A DNA stretch of 64,000 nucleotides from the NCBI GenBank assembly GCA_963931865.1, contig OZ007516.1, positions 6,359,897-6,423,896 on the forward strand, given 5' to 3'. Shown in pieces: positions 12,601 to 31,135 of this stretch. Every line of letters starts with the position of its first letter. Position 1 is the first letter of the stretch. Source of the stretch: Axinella damicornis (taxonomy: Eukaryota; Porifera; Demospongiae; Axinellida; Axinellidae). The position numbers and the translations under genes were made by a program. A model generated the notes under the pieces. The model did no database searches. It had not been told where the DNA came from and saw only the letters and a list, made by a program, of their open reading frames with translations.

Positions 12601-15600
12601 TAATTTCAAGCGCTTGCTTGCAGCGGTGACGAGCATCGACGGCAACATCGAGCGCTCAGTTACTAACTAGCTGCTGTTACATTGCAACTCCTGGCTGAAA
12701 CTGAACGGCTTGGGAACGAGACCACAATCTAGTATATTTACGTGTACGTACGTATTACGTTGCGTGAGCGAAATTTGAGCAAGAAACGGAAGCACATGGC
12801 GGCCCCAGGTCCTGCAATCCTTTTACATCTGGAACTAAGGTGCCACTGCAAAGCACTAAGGTGCCACGAGAGCCCATCCTGATAACATAAAGGCTAAAAG
12901 TTTTTCCTTGTGTGCACTGCCTTTGGCAGCAACCCTGCATATAAAAGAAACCCCCTTCTAAAATCCTGGATCCACCCCTGGCTATGTACTGTCACTAGCT
13001 TTGTAGAGTGCGTGCTCCTGGCAAAAGAGCACATGATGACATCATCGTCATTGCGGCTGAGGAGGAAGAGCGTGTAGCTTCATATTCTCCCATTGGTGAA
13101 TGCAGAATCTTCCGCGTGTACTATGAATAGCACATCCGGTCACATTGTAGCTAAGTTTTGACAGAACCTTGAAAAAGAGCTGCCGTCATCACTGAATACA
13201 ACTCACACTGACGGACCAATGCCACTACCTTCAAACATCGTGGATCAAGCAGTAACCCACTGTTTCTCCCCATCTTCACCGATCCTCTCTGCTGATCTAG
13301 ACATCTTGGAAAGTCTGGCTTGAGTACCAATGCAAAATGAAGTTCTTTGTGTCAATAAGGGTCAAGAACAGTTCCGTGCAGGTAGACTATAATTGCCTCG
13401 TAAGCCTTGAACATGTCAAATTCCAGCTAGCCTCTTACTACAGGCAGAAGATGATGCCTCAGTTCTACTTTAGTAGCGTAACCTACCAATTATCGTCACC
13501 TGAATTTGCATGATTTGCAGCATCGTCTAGGAACGGTTCCAGGACACCTAAGTATAGACCGTCACGCCCTCTATAAGCCCTACCACCGTTAAAGCTGTTA
13601 CGTATTTCCGGCTTTTAGCGGTGCACTAGCGAATGCAACCTCACGCAAATCAATTATCGGCACCCTGTACGTATTATCGTCACTGCCTAGTACTCCCATA
13701 GATAATCCTGGGTCAATTATCGGCACATGCTGATGGCATCGACTCACCTCCATCCCCTGAAGGCCACAAAAATCCACCATAAATCCCCCAGGTTCATGAC
13801 CATTCTATCTATCACCCAGTGAAAAAAAAAACACCAAAGCATGCAACCCCTTCAATATATGAATTTTTGAATAAAATTCGTTCATCACACTACACAGTAA
13901 AATCAAAACAATTCTCTTTCTTCCACATCCAGTACGTGGCACATTCGTGGAGCCATCTCTTGCACACGCACTCCACCCATTCTGATCCAGCACAGTCATG
14001 CTAGTCGTCCTCAAAACTCTGAGCAGTGGCAGGAGAGGACCCAAGGTCGCGGTCTCCCCCTACGCTTGTTTTGATTAGACATGAACAGCCCTACAACATA
14101 AAATGGCTAAAAGGACAGTAAATGACATCCAGTTATAACCTTTAAAACAAAGACAAACCTTCTGCAAAGCTTCAGCCTTGTAAACAGCTTGCGCGACGAT
14201 GACGTAATGCGAATGGAATCCGTATTTTCGCCGCTTACTCTCCGTTTACTAAGCGCCGATAATTGGTATGTCGGGTGCCGATAATAAGGTCATGCCGATA
14301 ATTGGTGGTTTACGCTACACGCGGGAGATTCTGCCTGTTTCAAGATTACATGCTCTTCCTCCTCCGCTGCAATGATGATGATGTCATCATGCAACCACCA
14401 TCCGCAATCACGAGAAGTAGGATGCAGCCCTTCCCACTCCTGTACCAACATAAGCCCCTCCCACTCCTGTACCAACTTAAGTCCCACCCAACTCCAGATA
14501 TCAAGTTTGGCCGTGTAGTGTTCACCTACTAGAGCTCCAAATGTCCAGTGGCTGAAGCCATTGGTGTAAACTGTATGCATGTGCCACTCTTTTCCACAAA
14601 GCAAGAATGACTACTTTCCACCAATTTTGGGTTGCATAAGACACAATCTCTCCATCCAGCATCAGGGCTAGTTGCCGGGAACAAGGCTAGATAGATGCCG
14701 GGAGCAAGGCTAGTTAAAATTTTGCACATATGCACACAGCTTTGATTCCACTTACAATAACATGTCATTTAAATAATTTTGCTTTCCAATTGTTTGTTTT
14801 CTCCAGGAGCTGAACTCCCTCATCCTCAACCAACCCCACCTCATCCTCAACCAGCCCCACCTCATCCTCAACCAACCCCAACCCCACCTTCTGATGGTGA
14901 GGAACTGAACATGCTGGCCTTATTGTAACATAATCTGGTTACAAATAAGGATACCATATATCGTGATTTTCCTGTTATTTAATTTTCACTCGCTGAGCAT
15001 ACCAACGAAATTGAATGCGTTGAAACGTGTTGCCTTGCTCCTCGAGATCCAGCTTCCTCCAAGAAGCTGTACTGCTGCGGAGTGGCGTGTACTTGTCTGG
15101 ACCATGATTACCTCCATGGCCAGCCGCACTTTGACTTGCCTTCTTCACCCATTATTCGCTTCAGCGATTGCTTGGGTTCGTATGGTATAAGACAGCAATC
15201 CTCTAGGCTCAAGAACAGGTACTAGGTAACGTAGCACTGACATCTTTGCTTTTTACACGTGGCAGTGTGAGATACCCCGGTAAATTCGATGTTCTTGTTT
15301 ATTTAACCGCAAAATATTTTTCGCTGTTGCAAAAATTTCCGGATCTACGGTAGTATAATACAAAGTGAGAAGAAACAGTAATGGTACCAAATCTTCTGTA
15401 TGTACACAACATGCATGGATTGCACTTTACAGCAAGCAGCAACAATCTATTTGACCTTTGCACCTCCCTCTCTATCCGTCTCCTTCCAAAATACTCACAT
15501 AGGGCCAGTTGCTGCAGGTCATGAACAGAGCAATTGGTTCCCTGAAGAAGATCGACAGAGAGTTTCCGTTGATGGCAAGAATAATAAAAAGATTACGTTC

Positions 15601-16401
15601 GAGCGTTTTGAGCCTCTGAAACGAGACAAGAGGCAGCCAATCAGTCTGAGCTTCGCAGTCGTCCGTCCGCAATCTGTTGAAGAGAAACAAGATAAATATG
15701 AATCGTATGGTATGAGTTCCTCTCCCCACGGAATTGCTCTGATCATCAACAATGAAGAGATTTGGGGACAGAAAGATCGTCGAGGCACAAAAATTGATGA
15801 GAAGAACTTGATTCAGACATTTCGTTACCTGGGCTACATCGTGGAGGTCCACCGAGATCGCTCAGCTTCCCAAATCAGGCACATCTTTGATGAGGTATCC
15901 ACGAGGGATCACTCAAAATACGACAGCTTCGTTAGCTGTCTTCTCTCTCACGGAGAAGAAGGGAAGGTTTACGGCTCAGATGGTGACAAAGTTGACATCG
16001 CTGACCTTGTGAAGAAGTTGAATGGGGAAAGCTGCAGGCTTCTTGGCAACAAACCCAAAATCTTCTTTGTCCAGGCCTGTCGGGGGAGTGGGAAAGACAA
16101 GGGAACAAGAGTTTTGGCTGATTCAGTTGAAGAAGACTCCATCTTAATTCCAGACGATGCTGATTTCTATTTCGGATATGCCACACCGCCAGGGAAGGTT
16201 GCCTGGCGTGATACGCAGTACGGTACATGGTACGTGTCAGAGCTGTGTAGAGCACTGTGTACCCATGCCACCCACGCTGACCTCCATCACATGGTCCAGG
16301 AGGTACATAAGAAGGTCGGGACGGACTACATCTCCTCTTCAGGGTACAAACAAGCACCCGAAGCTACCACCCGACTCCGGAAGGATGTGTACTTCTTTTG
16401 A
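9660..16401 (+). CDS. Death-domain caspase (initiator-like architecture), five exons
   Basis: Cysteine protease of apoptosis or related signalling. Exons: 9660-9666 (ATGGCAG, tentative), 11453-11634, 12387-12495, 14807-14896 and 15503-16401. Phases agree and give 428 residues. Residues 3-99 form a death domain (KWEDLGGSLGIRRADIDEVR, HPGSPNDCLTDMLTRWLQQ, RPTWRKLVEAV). Residues 100-129 are a linker with repeated PHPQPTP/PHPQPAP. Residues 130-428 are the caspase: GIALIINNEE with the Arg of RRGT, His279 in LLSHG, Cys322 in QACRG, a p20/p10 linker with Asp residues, WRDTQYGTWYV with the S1 Arg, and the terminal KDVYFF. All catalytic and S1 residues are present. The first exon is the least certain part; its ATG-GT donor fits the phase but other 5' exons could exist. 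Introns are full of repeats. Two decayed paralogues lie downstream. Confidence 0.85.
10805..10890. repeat. Three units of the TAGCCATCACCATAGCAACA minisatellite in caspase intron 1
   Basis: Units near 10820, 10850 and 10880 match the longer array at 18680-18970. The flank on the right (CTGGCATTAAATGACAAATGGATG, then TATGGTGATCACTATG) also matches the sequence at 19060-19120. This links the two caspase neighbourhoods by duplication. Confidence 0.7.
11288..11365. mobile_element. Short palindromic element, TAGCCTCGTTCC family
   Basis: Begins TTAGCCTCGTTCCGAGGC and ends GTCTGGGAACAAGGCTGG in the intron before the death-domain exon. It is a member of the family with termini TAGCCTCGTTCCCAGGC. Confidence 0.55.
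13027..14397. mobile_element. DNA-transposon remnant in caspase intron 3, with nested inverted repeats
   Basis: Outer inverted ends contain CATGATGACATCATCGTCATTGC near 13030 and its complement near 14390, with GGAGGAAGAG words inside each. A second, inner set of repeats is ATTATCGGCAC/GTGCCGATAAT (13490-13730 and 14260-14305). On the minus strand about 13906-14009 reads as a broken ORF with SEWVECVCKRWLHEC. That is a W-x2-C-x-C...W-x-H-x-C pattern like the zinc-binding tail of some DDE transposases. An in-frame TAG precedes it, so the coding part is dead. Family assignment is uncertain. Confidence 0.4.
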
Positions 16402-19341
16402 CTGGACACTATATCTAACCTGAAACCTGCCTTACCTATAGACATGTGCAACCAGCATGCAAAACTTGAAATGATGTAAAATGAGAGAGTAGCACGATCT
16501 GTAAAGTAATACATAAGCTGCCTGAAACTTTTCATCCCAGGAATAGCCATGGCAACATGACTTGGCTTTGGCACACAAATGTACCTAGCTTTCTCCTCAA
16601 TCCTTACATAGCAGGATTGGGGCCAACATGCACCTTGTGTATGGGTATGGGAAACGTTTCAGGCAGCTTATGAGGTACTTCATTTCTTGGGTAAAATTCT
16701 TGTATACATTTTGCATGAAAAGCTGGGGAGGAGCCTGGGAACGAGGCTAATTCAACCTTCAACCAGACATGCACAATACACAAAGAATATGAACGGTTAA
16801 ATGTCAGTATCCGGCCACTGCATGTACTGAGATAGTAGACAGGTTTCAAACTATATAGCTTGTGTATTGAAGCAAACCTTGTACAATGTGTAAACATTGC
16901 GTATGTAATGTACCGGTACAAGTGGACAGCTGCAACAGATATTGAAACCTTACGGAGTGAGACAATGACGGTGACAACGGCAGTAGCTAATTATTGTATT
17001 AGCTACACAGTTGCCGATTTATAAATCAAAGTCAGGAACAGCATTGCACCTCAACACCTGTTAGTGTTCCTCCCAAACCACTCTCTCTGACTGATGGATT
17101 TCACCCTCAATCATTCCACTGCGCCAACATAGGTCTAGCCTTGATCATTCTCGAGTGGCTGTCTGAGTTTCTGTGTATTACAGGAAGGCAATAGTACCAG
17201 TGAATCCAGTTAGCTATACTCCTCATACGTATTCTAGCACCTTTTCAGGTAGGACTTGAGCAATCACACTAAATATAGAGGTATGAAAGGCTCTTATAGT
17301 GCATAATATAGTCAAGTTGGAGAACAACATTGTGGAGTTTGGGTCAGTGCAAGTGATTGAAATGGTAAATGACATCCAAATTAGTCATGGTGTGCATGAA
17401 ATTAAACTCCAGCAACAAATTAGCCTGAAAGAGCAGGTTGTGGGCTTAGCCTCAATAAATGCTACAGTCACTCAATTACCTCGTGGTGTTTAGCTAGTAG
17501 CTACCCATCAGAAAAATCAGAAACTATCCTACATCAAATTGTTCCACATTTCAGGAGTTCTGATATCGATAATCCAAGATGATCTGTGAAGCCAAGAATG
17601 CTTTGATTTGCTGCTTGAAAAAATGCCGACAAACTCAGGAATGAAAAGATAATGCATTGTCGATACATGGAGCTAGCCAATATAGCTAGCCATATGACAG
17701 TGAGGGTGCCAACAGAATAATTAGTTGAGATGGGATGCCAATTTCCTAGGATATTTGCATCGGGGTACTGGATCCTATTGGGCGCCACATTTCCTTTCCT
17801 AGGGGTGCAAAAAATCTGGAACGGGGGGTGCCAAATTCCTTGGAATGCGGCATAAGATTACCATGATTGGTACCTAGCTCCTGGCTATATACTTGCACAG
17901 GACTTGCATGCTTCAGGTAGGATTGGGGCTACCTGACTTGTACCTAACTAGAAGAATGTTAACACTGTGGGGCGAGTGTATATGCAGAATTAACATGGAG
18001 CATTCGCATGCACGTGACTGTCATCAGAATGCGACTGAGAATCATTCAATAGCACAGCATCAGGCCATCACAGCAGGGGCACATCACACATGGCCTAGCT
18101 ATATTATATTATGCATGATGCACACTGGTCCAGCACACCTAGTCTCATTCTGGGAATGAAACTACAGCACACCAAGCGCCCTGCAAGACATGTATATAGC
18201 TACAGATGGCATGGAGAGAAAGCACGGTCGTCATCATTTTAGTTTCCATGCACTAGCTAGCAAGTCTCCATCAACACAGGAACTGTGAGTCAGGCTCAAA
18301 GACTGTGAGAGTGCAACTTCTTCCGAGTACTGCTCTAGCTAGCTACAAGTTCACTGACTCGCAGCTGCACAGTTGCTCACTGTCACGTATTGAAGTCACT
18401 CGTAACACACATTTTCAGTCTGAGTGACATGCCTGCTAGACAGCTAGAGCACAGTGTGCTGAAGTAGTTAACAGGACTCTCCTCAGAATGTGACTGAGCA
18501 TAGGCTAGCTGAAGAAGTGTAGCTAGCTAGCAGTCCCATTGATATCACACAATGCAACTGCAGCATGCAACACGCATGCTGCCCACTGCTCCATGTTCTG
18601 CATGCAGTTATGCCTGCACTTGCTCAAGCTCGCCCCGCAATGTTCTACATTCTGTTGGTAAACACCTTAACAAAACGGTCAGCCCACTATGGGTATAGCC
18701 ATCACCAAGTTTAGCCCATGCCACTCTGGGTAGCCATCACCATAGCGCCCACTCTGAGTAGCCATCACCATAGCAACAAGTTTAGCCCACTCCTGGTAGC
18801 CATCACCATAGCAACAAGTTTAGCCCACTCTGGGTAGCCATCACCATAGCAACAAGTTTAGCCCACTCTGAGTAGCCATCACCATAGCAATAAGTTTAGC
18901 CCACTCTGGGTAGCCATCACCATAGCAACGTACAAGTTTAGCCCACTCTGGGTAGCCATCACCATAGCATCAATGTCATTGGAGTTGCAAACTATATGTA
19001 CTGACATGGTGGTGATACTATAATGCCTCCCCAACAATGTTAGCTAGCCCATGCACTCTCTGAGTATCTGGCATTAGTTGACTAATGGATGAAATGCTGT
19101 GCTATGGTGATCGCTATGAAGGGATTCCAGGGTAGTTTGACTATTTACATGAAAATGGTAAACTTCCAGATCATATTGAATTTGAATTTCTGCATGTAAA
19201 AGATGAGAGAAGACAAAATGGTAGCTAACTTCCAAATCTTCTTATGTACACACCATGGTTTGTGCTTTACAGCACGCAGAACATTCTGTCTGACCTTTGC
19301 ACCCTCCTTCTCCATCTGTCTCCTTCCAATTACTCATGTAG
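16402..19341. other. Intergenic between the first and second caspase copies
   Basis: No gene recognised. The part after the first caspase (about 16410-17260) is similar to that after the third copy (about 21570-22190). Shared words include CCAGGAATAGCCATGGCAA, GGCCACTGCATGTACTGAG, CAGATATTGAAACCTTA and CACCTCAACACCTG, showing that the 3' flank was duplicated with the gene. At 17700-17850 there is a copy of the degenerate GGGGTGCCAAATTCCT repeat. From 19203 to 19341 the sequence matches the last intron of the first gene. Confidence 0.6.
18680..18970. repeat. Minisatellite, about 38-bp unit, about eight or nine copies
   Basis: The unit contains TTTAGCCCACTCTGGGTAGC followed by CATCACCATAGCAACAA, with small length changes between copies. 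Three units of the same repeat occur at 10805-10890 in intron 1 of the first caspase. Confidence 0.9.
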
Positions 19342-20207
19342 GATCAGTTGCTGCAGATCGTGCACAGACCCCTGAAGAAGATCGACAAACTGTGTGTATT
19401 GATGGTAAGAATGATAATGAGATTGTGTTCGAGCCTCGACGAGACAAGAAGCAGCCAATCCGTCCGAGCTTCGGACATGTCCATCCGCAATCTGGTGAAG
19501 TGGAATCAAACTATGATATGAGTTCCTCTCCCCACGGAATTGCTCTGATCATCAACAATGAAGAGAGTTCGAAAGGGAAAGATCGTCAAAGCCAAAGAAT
19601 TGATGAGATGAACTTGATTCAGACATTTCGATACCTGGGCTACATCGTGGAGGTCCACCGAGATCGCTCAGCTTCCCAAATCAGGGACATCTTTGATGAG
19701 GTATCCACGAGGGATCACTCAAAATACGACAGCTTCATTAGCTGTCTTCTCTCTCACGGAGAAGACGGGATGATTTACGGCTCAGATGGTGACAAAGTTG
19801 ACATCGCTGACATTGCAAAGAAGTTAGACGGGGAAAGCTGCAAGCTTCTTCACAACAAACCCAAGATGTTCTTTGTGCAGGTCTGTCGAGAGGGAAGAAG
19901 AATTGCTTCTGATTCACCCAAGCCACGATTCATGATCAATCCCGTCAAAATTCTGAATGCGACCGATTTCTTTGTCGGATTTGCCACACCATGCTATTTG
20001 GAGCACAGTTCACGGTATGTGTCAGAGCTGTGTAGAGCACTGTGTACCCATGCCACCTACACTGAGCTCCATGACATGGTCCAGGGGGTACATGGGAAGA
20101 TCAGGATGGTAAGTGCTGGAATTACCACTGGACTCTGGATACTTCTTCTGACTAGACACTTTATAGGTTCCTTAGTATGTTGCAGACTGTTCAATTGGTT
20201 GCTATAG
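19342..20207 (+). CDS. Caspase-like paralogue lacking the S1 arginine motif and the normal C-terminus; probable pseudoenzyme
   Basis: The exon starts after TACTCATGTAG, at the position matching the last exon of the intact gene. The large-subunit region is well kept: GIALIINNEE, TFRYLGYIVEVHRDRSAS and LLSHGEDG with His at 19755-19757. The active-site string is QVCREG instead of QACRG, although the Cys (19884-19886) remains. In the small subunit the WRDTQYGTW region is replaced by the shorter LEHSSR, removing the family's S1 Arg. After VHGKIRM the reading leaves the family, and no KD-x-YFF end is present in frame; a GTAAGT donor-like site lies exactly there (20109). No death-domain or linker exon was found upstream. 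It may be an inactive regulator or a gene on its way to decay. The ORF is open from an ATG at 19203, but that part matches intron sequence. Confidence 0.65.
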
Positions 20208-20929
20208 ATACCTTTTCCTTTCTTTTACATGATTTTCTATCATAGTTGCCTGTGTACATGTCTATTGCTAAGAGAAGTTTCAGGAAAAGATTCTAGAGAG
20301 CCAACAGATTCACTTTACCACCTGCAACATTTTATCCCAGGAATAGCCATTGCAAGAATTATATATAGCTACTCATACACAAGGTTGGCCCCAAAGTCAG
20401 CTATATATGTAGGATTGAGGAGAAAGGTACAAGTGACTGAGGCACAAATTGAAAGCCAGTCCGTTGTACACTTTGTAGCCAGACATGCATTATACACTAT
20501 ACACAAATTATAGATGCAGTTAATCGTGCACCATGCATGCACGCAGCTAGTGTACCACGGATACTGAAATGTCAGTATCTGCATGGCCATTACATGTGCT
20601 GAGGAAGTAGACAGGTTTCAAACCCACGAGAGTGCATGTTCTCACCTGCAGCAACTCGCTCCATGGAAGTCACTCTACATACCAGTGCATGGCTTGGACC
20701 GCCTACCATATTCTCCACTCTGCATTTGTCACATTGGTAATTAACTCACATTGGGTTGCCATGCTTCCCCTCTCACAGTCAGTCCTCTCACACATACCAA
20801 TCCCAACCACTAGGCTGAATGAGGATCTTCCCCAGTCACTTACACTGCACATGGGCAACAACGTGCATGTGCAACAGTTACATGTATGTATATACGTACT
20901 GAAGCATACCCACATACCCATAGGGAAAG
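20208..20929. other. Intergenic between second and third caspase copies
   Basis: About 720 bases without a recognised gene. The left part (20280-20640) repeats the 3' flank of the first caspase (CCAGGAATAGCCATTGCAAG, TGTCAGTATCTGC, GACAGGTTTCAAAC). The rest shows no similarity I can name. The third caspase copy begins abruptly at about 20930. Confidence 0.5.
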
Positions 20930-21569
20930 ATTGTCAAAGCCAAAGAATTGATGAGATGAACTTGATTCAGACATTTCGATACCTGGGCTACATCGTGGAG
21001 GTCCACCGAGATCGCTCAGCTTCTGAATCAGGGACATCTTTGATGAGGTATCCACAAGGGATCACTCAAAATACGACAGCTTCGTTAGCTGTCTTCTCTC
21101 TCACGGAGAAGAAGGGAGAAAGTTTTGCGGCGCAGATGGTAAGGAAGTCGACATCACTGATCTTGCGGAGAAGTTCAACAGGAAGAGTTGCAAGCTTCTT
21201 GACAAGAAATCGAAGATGTTCTTTGTGCAGGCCAGTCGAGGGTGTGAGGAAGACATGTATGGAAATTGATATTAATTCAGACGAGCCACAAGGTTACAAT
21301 CCCATGTCGCGGTTTAATGAGGCTGATTTCTTTTTTTGGATATGCCGTGCCACCAGGGAATGTTCCTTGGCACAATCCGGAGTACAGTTCATGGTATGTT
21401 ACAGAGCTGTGTAGAGCACTGTGTACCCGGCCATGCCACCTACGCTGACCTCCTTCACGTGGTCCAGGAGGTACATGACAAGGTCGGGACGGAGTACGTC
21501 AACCATTCAGGGTACAGACAAGCACCCGAAGCTGTCACCCAACTCTGGAAAGATTTGTACTTCTTTTGA
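20930..21569 (+). pseudogene. Caspase pseudogene, 5'-truncated and frameshifted, catalytic Cys to Ser
   Basis: Similarity to the other two copies starts at the GKDCQSQRIDEMNLIQTFRY segment, so the first part of the caspase exon is missing. A one-base deletion after HRDRSAS (near 21023) shifts the frame. The next frame reads LLSHGEEG and then FFVQASRG, with Ser (AGT) where the catalytic Cys belongs. Further shifts are needed to read the small subunit: FFGYAVPPGNVPW in one frame and GYRQAPEAVTQLWKDLYFF in another, ending with TGA at 21567-21569. The p10 part lacks the WRD Arg (PWHNPEYSSWYV). No intact product is possible without frame changes. Confidence 0.85.
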
Positions 21570-22598
21570 CTAGACACTAAATTCTAGTGGTAGAGTGATT
21601 CTCTCTTGGTAATAGTAACCTCATAAGCTACGTACATGAAACTTTTCACCCCAGGAATAGCCGTGGCAAGAATTATATCCATACACAAGGTGCACGTTGG
21701 CCCCACAAGTCTGCTATAAACGTAGCAATTTTCCCCCCTATATATGCGTAAAGCACAAAGGATACACGAATAGCACACATGAACTGCAGCTGAACTTAAT
21801 TTTTAATATCCGGCCACTGCATGTACTGAGGAGGTTGTGTATTGAAGCAAACCTTGTACAATAATGTGTAAACAACACGTGTGTACAGCAACAGATATTG
21901 AAACCTTAGAGAGTGAGACAATGACAGTGACAACGGCAACAATTGTATTGCCACACAGTCGCAGGTGATTAAATTTCAAGGTCATGCAGGAACATTGTTG
22001 CACCTCAACACCTGCTAGTGTTCCTCCCAACCCCTCTCTCTGACTGATGCCTCATTTCACTGCGCCAGCACGGTCTAGCCCCGATCATTCTTGAGTGGCT
22101 GTCTGTATTTCTGTGTATTATAGGAAAGGCACTAGTCTGCACTACCATTGAATCCAGCTACTCCTCATATTCTAGCACCTAGTCCTGGACTTGGTGAGGC
22201 CTGCAAGAGAAAGCTGTGGGCTTAGCCTCAATATATTCTACATTCATTTATCACCCAATCTTTTATGATGTTTAGTAGAAAATAAATTGTAACTAGGAAG
22301 GCCTGGGTTTGAGTTGCATGGTGGTGGTGGGGGATCAGCCTGATTACGCAAAGCACACTAAAATTTTGTTAAGGTCACAGGGTCACCGGCAGCATGGTGA
22401 TGCGGTCACATGCAGTTTTTAGACAGTTACAGGTTGTGACTCTGGTTGCAGCTCTAAGTAGTGTATGGAGTGACCAGAGCTAGGAATCTTCATTGTGGAG
22501 AGAGGAGTAGAAAGGTTCTGGGACCTAGTGAAACCAGAAAGCTACAACGACAGTGAAGGTAAATACAATAATATGACAGCCCTAATAATTACACCTTG
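21570..22598. other. Intergenic between caspase pseudogene and RNF113
   Basis: The first 620 bases are a duplicate of the 3' flank of the first caspase. Near 22370-22500 lies a copy of a dispersed repeat (GTCACAGGGTCACCGGCAG ... GCAGCTCTAAGTA) that also occurs at 30255-30370 and 30500-30610. The two genes converge here. Confidence 0.55.
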
Positions 22599-29273
<6,675 letters not shown>

Positions 29274-31135
29274 CGCCAACGCAGCTTGGGTGTAGGTATA
29301 GACCTTGCAGCTGCAATCAGCTCATTGAGGCCTAGACGTTTCGTAGTGCACGATTTGAGATGTACCTTCCAGCGTAGAGCACAAACACCCAGGCCAACAG
29401 TGCAACCGCAAATAAGAACTGCAAAGATGAAAGCACGCAAAAGCACGTTACATAGCAATAACTACATGTACCTTCTCGTATTCTTTGCTGCAGACCTACA
29501 GTGTACTGTATGCAGCATGTACTGCAAGTTACACAAGGAGAGTGGGGTGCACTCTTCATTCCCCTTCTTTACTCTCGTGGAATGAATATACATCAATCAA
29601 GAGCGCATGATGACATCATCGTCATTGCGATGATGAAGATGGCTTCATGCACGCTTGACATCAATCAACAAACAAGCTATTTCAACCTCGATGACATCAT
29701 CGTCATTTCGATGATGAAGATGTCATCATGCACTCAATCAACAAAATTGCTCAGTGCTATATACTCACAGAGGCAACAAGCACTATCAACCTCGACTCCC
29801 TACCATGCTATTATTTGTACCGGGAAGGGGCAGCCTAAATCTGCACGATGTATTTGACGCCCATGTACCTACCCTGGCTATACAATGTAACTACATACAT
29901 GCACTATCTTGAGAACTACAGCCGATTCATTGGAATCTGAGTGTGGAGCGACTTACAGGAACCCAAGCAGAACCTGGGAGCTTGACCTCAAAATTTAAAG
30001 GTAGCAGAGCTGATTGATACATTTCAGGACCATACTGATGCAGAGCTAGAGTGACACGAATTTGGCACATCCACATGTACGGTACCATAGCCACTTACTC
30101 AAAGTCACTCTAATAAGTACCGTACTTCAAGGGGTGGTCACACCAATAAGCACCGTACTTAGAGCTGCGACCGGCGATTGTGACCCCGTACATGGCGGAC
30201 ATAGGTGTGGATTACCGTATTACTCAGTATGCTACCGAAAAGTCATGGTGGATTTTTTGCGACAGTCACAGGGTCACCGGCAGTTTAGCAGCGCAGTCAC
30301 ACGGTCACAGGCAGTTTTGTGACCCCGGTCGCAGCTCTAAGTATGGCGCATATTGGAGTGACCACCCCTTGTACTTAAAGCTGTGATGGCGTCACAGTCC
30401 TGTACAGTGTATACGGACGATGTAGCTACATGTATATATGGGTGTGGCTTACTGTATTACTCCATATAGTATACTACAATGCAGTCACCGTGGATTTTAG
30501 GTTACAGCATCACTGGCACTTTAGCAGTGTGATCACAGGCAGTTATTGGACAGTCAAAGGTTGTGACACCAGTCGCAGCTCTAAAGTACTGCAAAGTGAC
30601 CACCCCGTGTTACTGATACAGCTTAGCCTCGTCGGGCCTGGGTACGAGGCTAGATACAGCTATGCATCAGCTGCATAATAGCCATATGCGATGAACCAAG
30701 ACATTTATGCACTTACTAAGGTCAATATCCAGTCAACAGCCTTCTTTCTGAGTTTCATCAGCTGTGGCAGCCCCGAGCTCCGAGATATGGATGGATTTGC
30801 GAGTTCGAAATTCTGCAACTTTCGCAAATTTAGAGTCGATTATCTAAATTAGCGATATAAGTAATTTAGTCACTGGGTGACGTTTTTTGTGTACTGCATG
30901 CATGCACTACATGTTGCTCGCGAGGTGATGCGACCAGATCTAGAGGTGGTGTAGAAGAGATCCATGCTTCCATCCTGTGCAGTTAAGCCAAAGCGGTGAA
31001 CTAACGCAGCAACTTCACCCTACTTGATAGCAGATAGGGCTTGGGAGTCATACTAGGACGTCGTACTGAAGACAGAAATTTTGAGAAACTGGAATCCCCA
31101 TTCCTTGTTTCTGGACTTGAAATCAGAGGTCCAGG
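29274..31135. other. Divergent intergenic region between RNF113 and the Big_5 gene
   Basis: About 1.9 kb between two divergent genes, so it should hold both promoters, but no core promoter motif is clear. It contains two copies of a GATGACATCATCGTCATT(T/G)CG palindromic repeat (29605-29735), a MITE at 30131-30368, a related partial copy at 30480-30608, and a short TAGCCTCG family piece at 30625-30652. Confidence 0.5.
30131..30368. mobile_element. 238-bp MITE with about 40-bp ends starting GGGGTGGTCAC
   Basis: The left end GGGGTGGTCACACCAATAAG ... TTAGAGCTGCGACC is mirrored by the right end GGTCGCAGCTCTAAGTATGG ... GTGACCACCCC. Partial relatives occur at 22370-22500, 30480-30608 and 33470-33510. 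Confidence 0.8.

Noticed and set aside
19203..19341. ATG-started N-terminal extension of the second caspase
   Set aside because: This sequence matches the last intron of the intact gene just before its acceptor, so it is probably intron.
29585..29740. GATGACATCATCGTCATT palindromes read as CRE-like regulatory sites
   Set aside because: The same string occurs at 13030, 14390 and 31420 in unrelated places, so it is a dispersed repeat and not a promoter element of RNF113.
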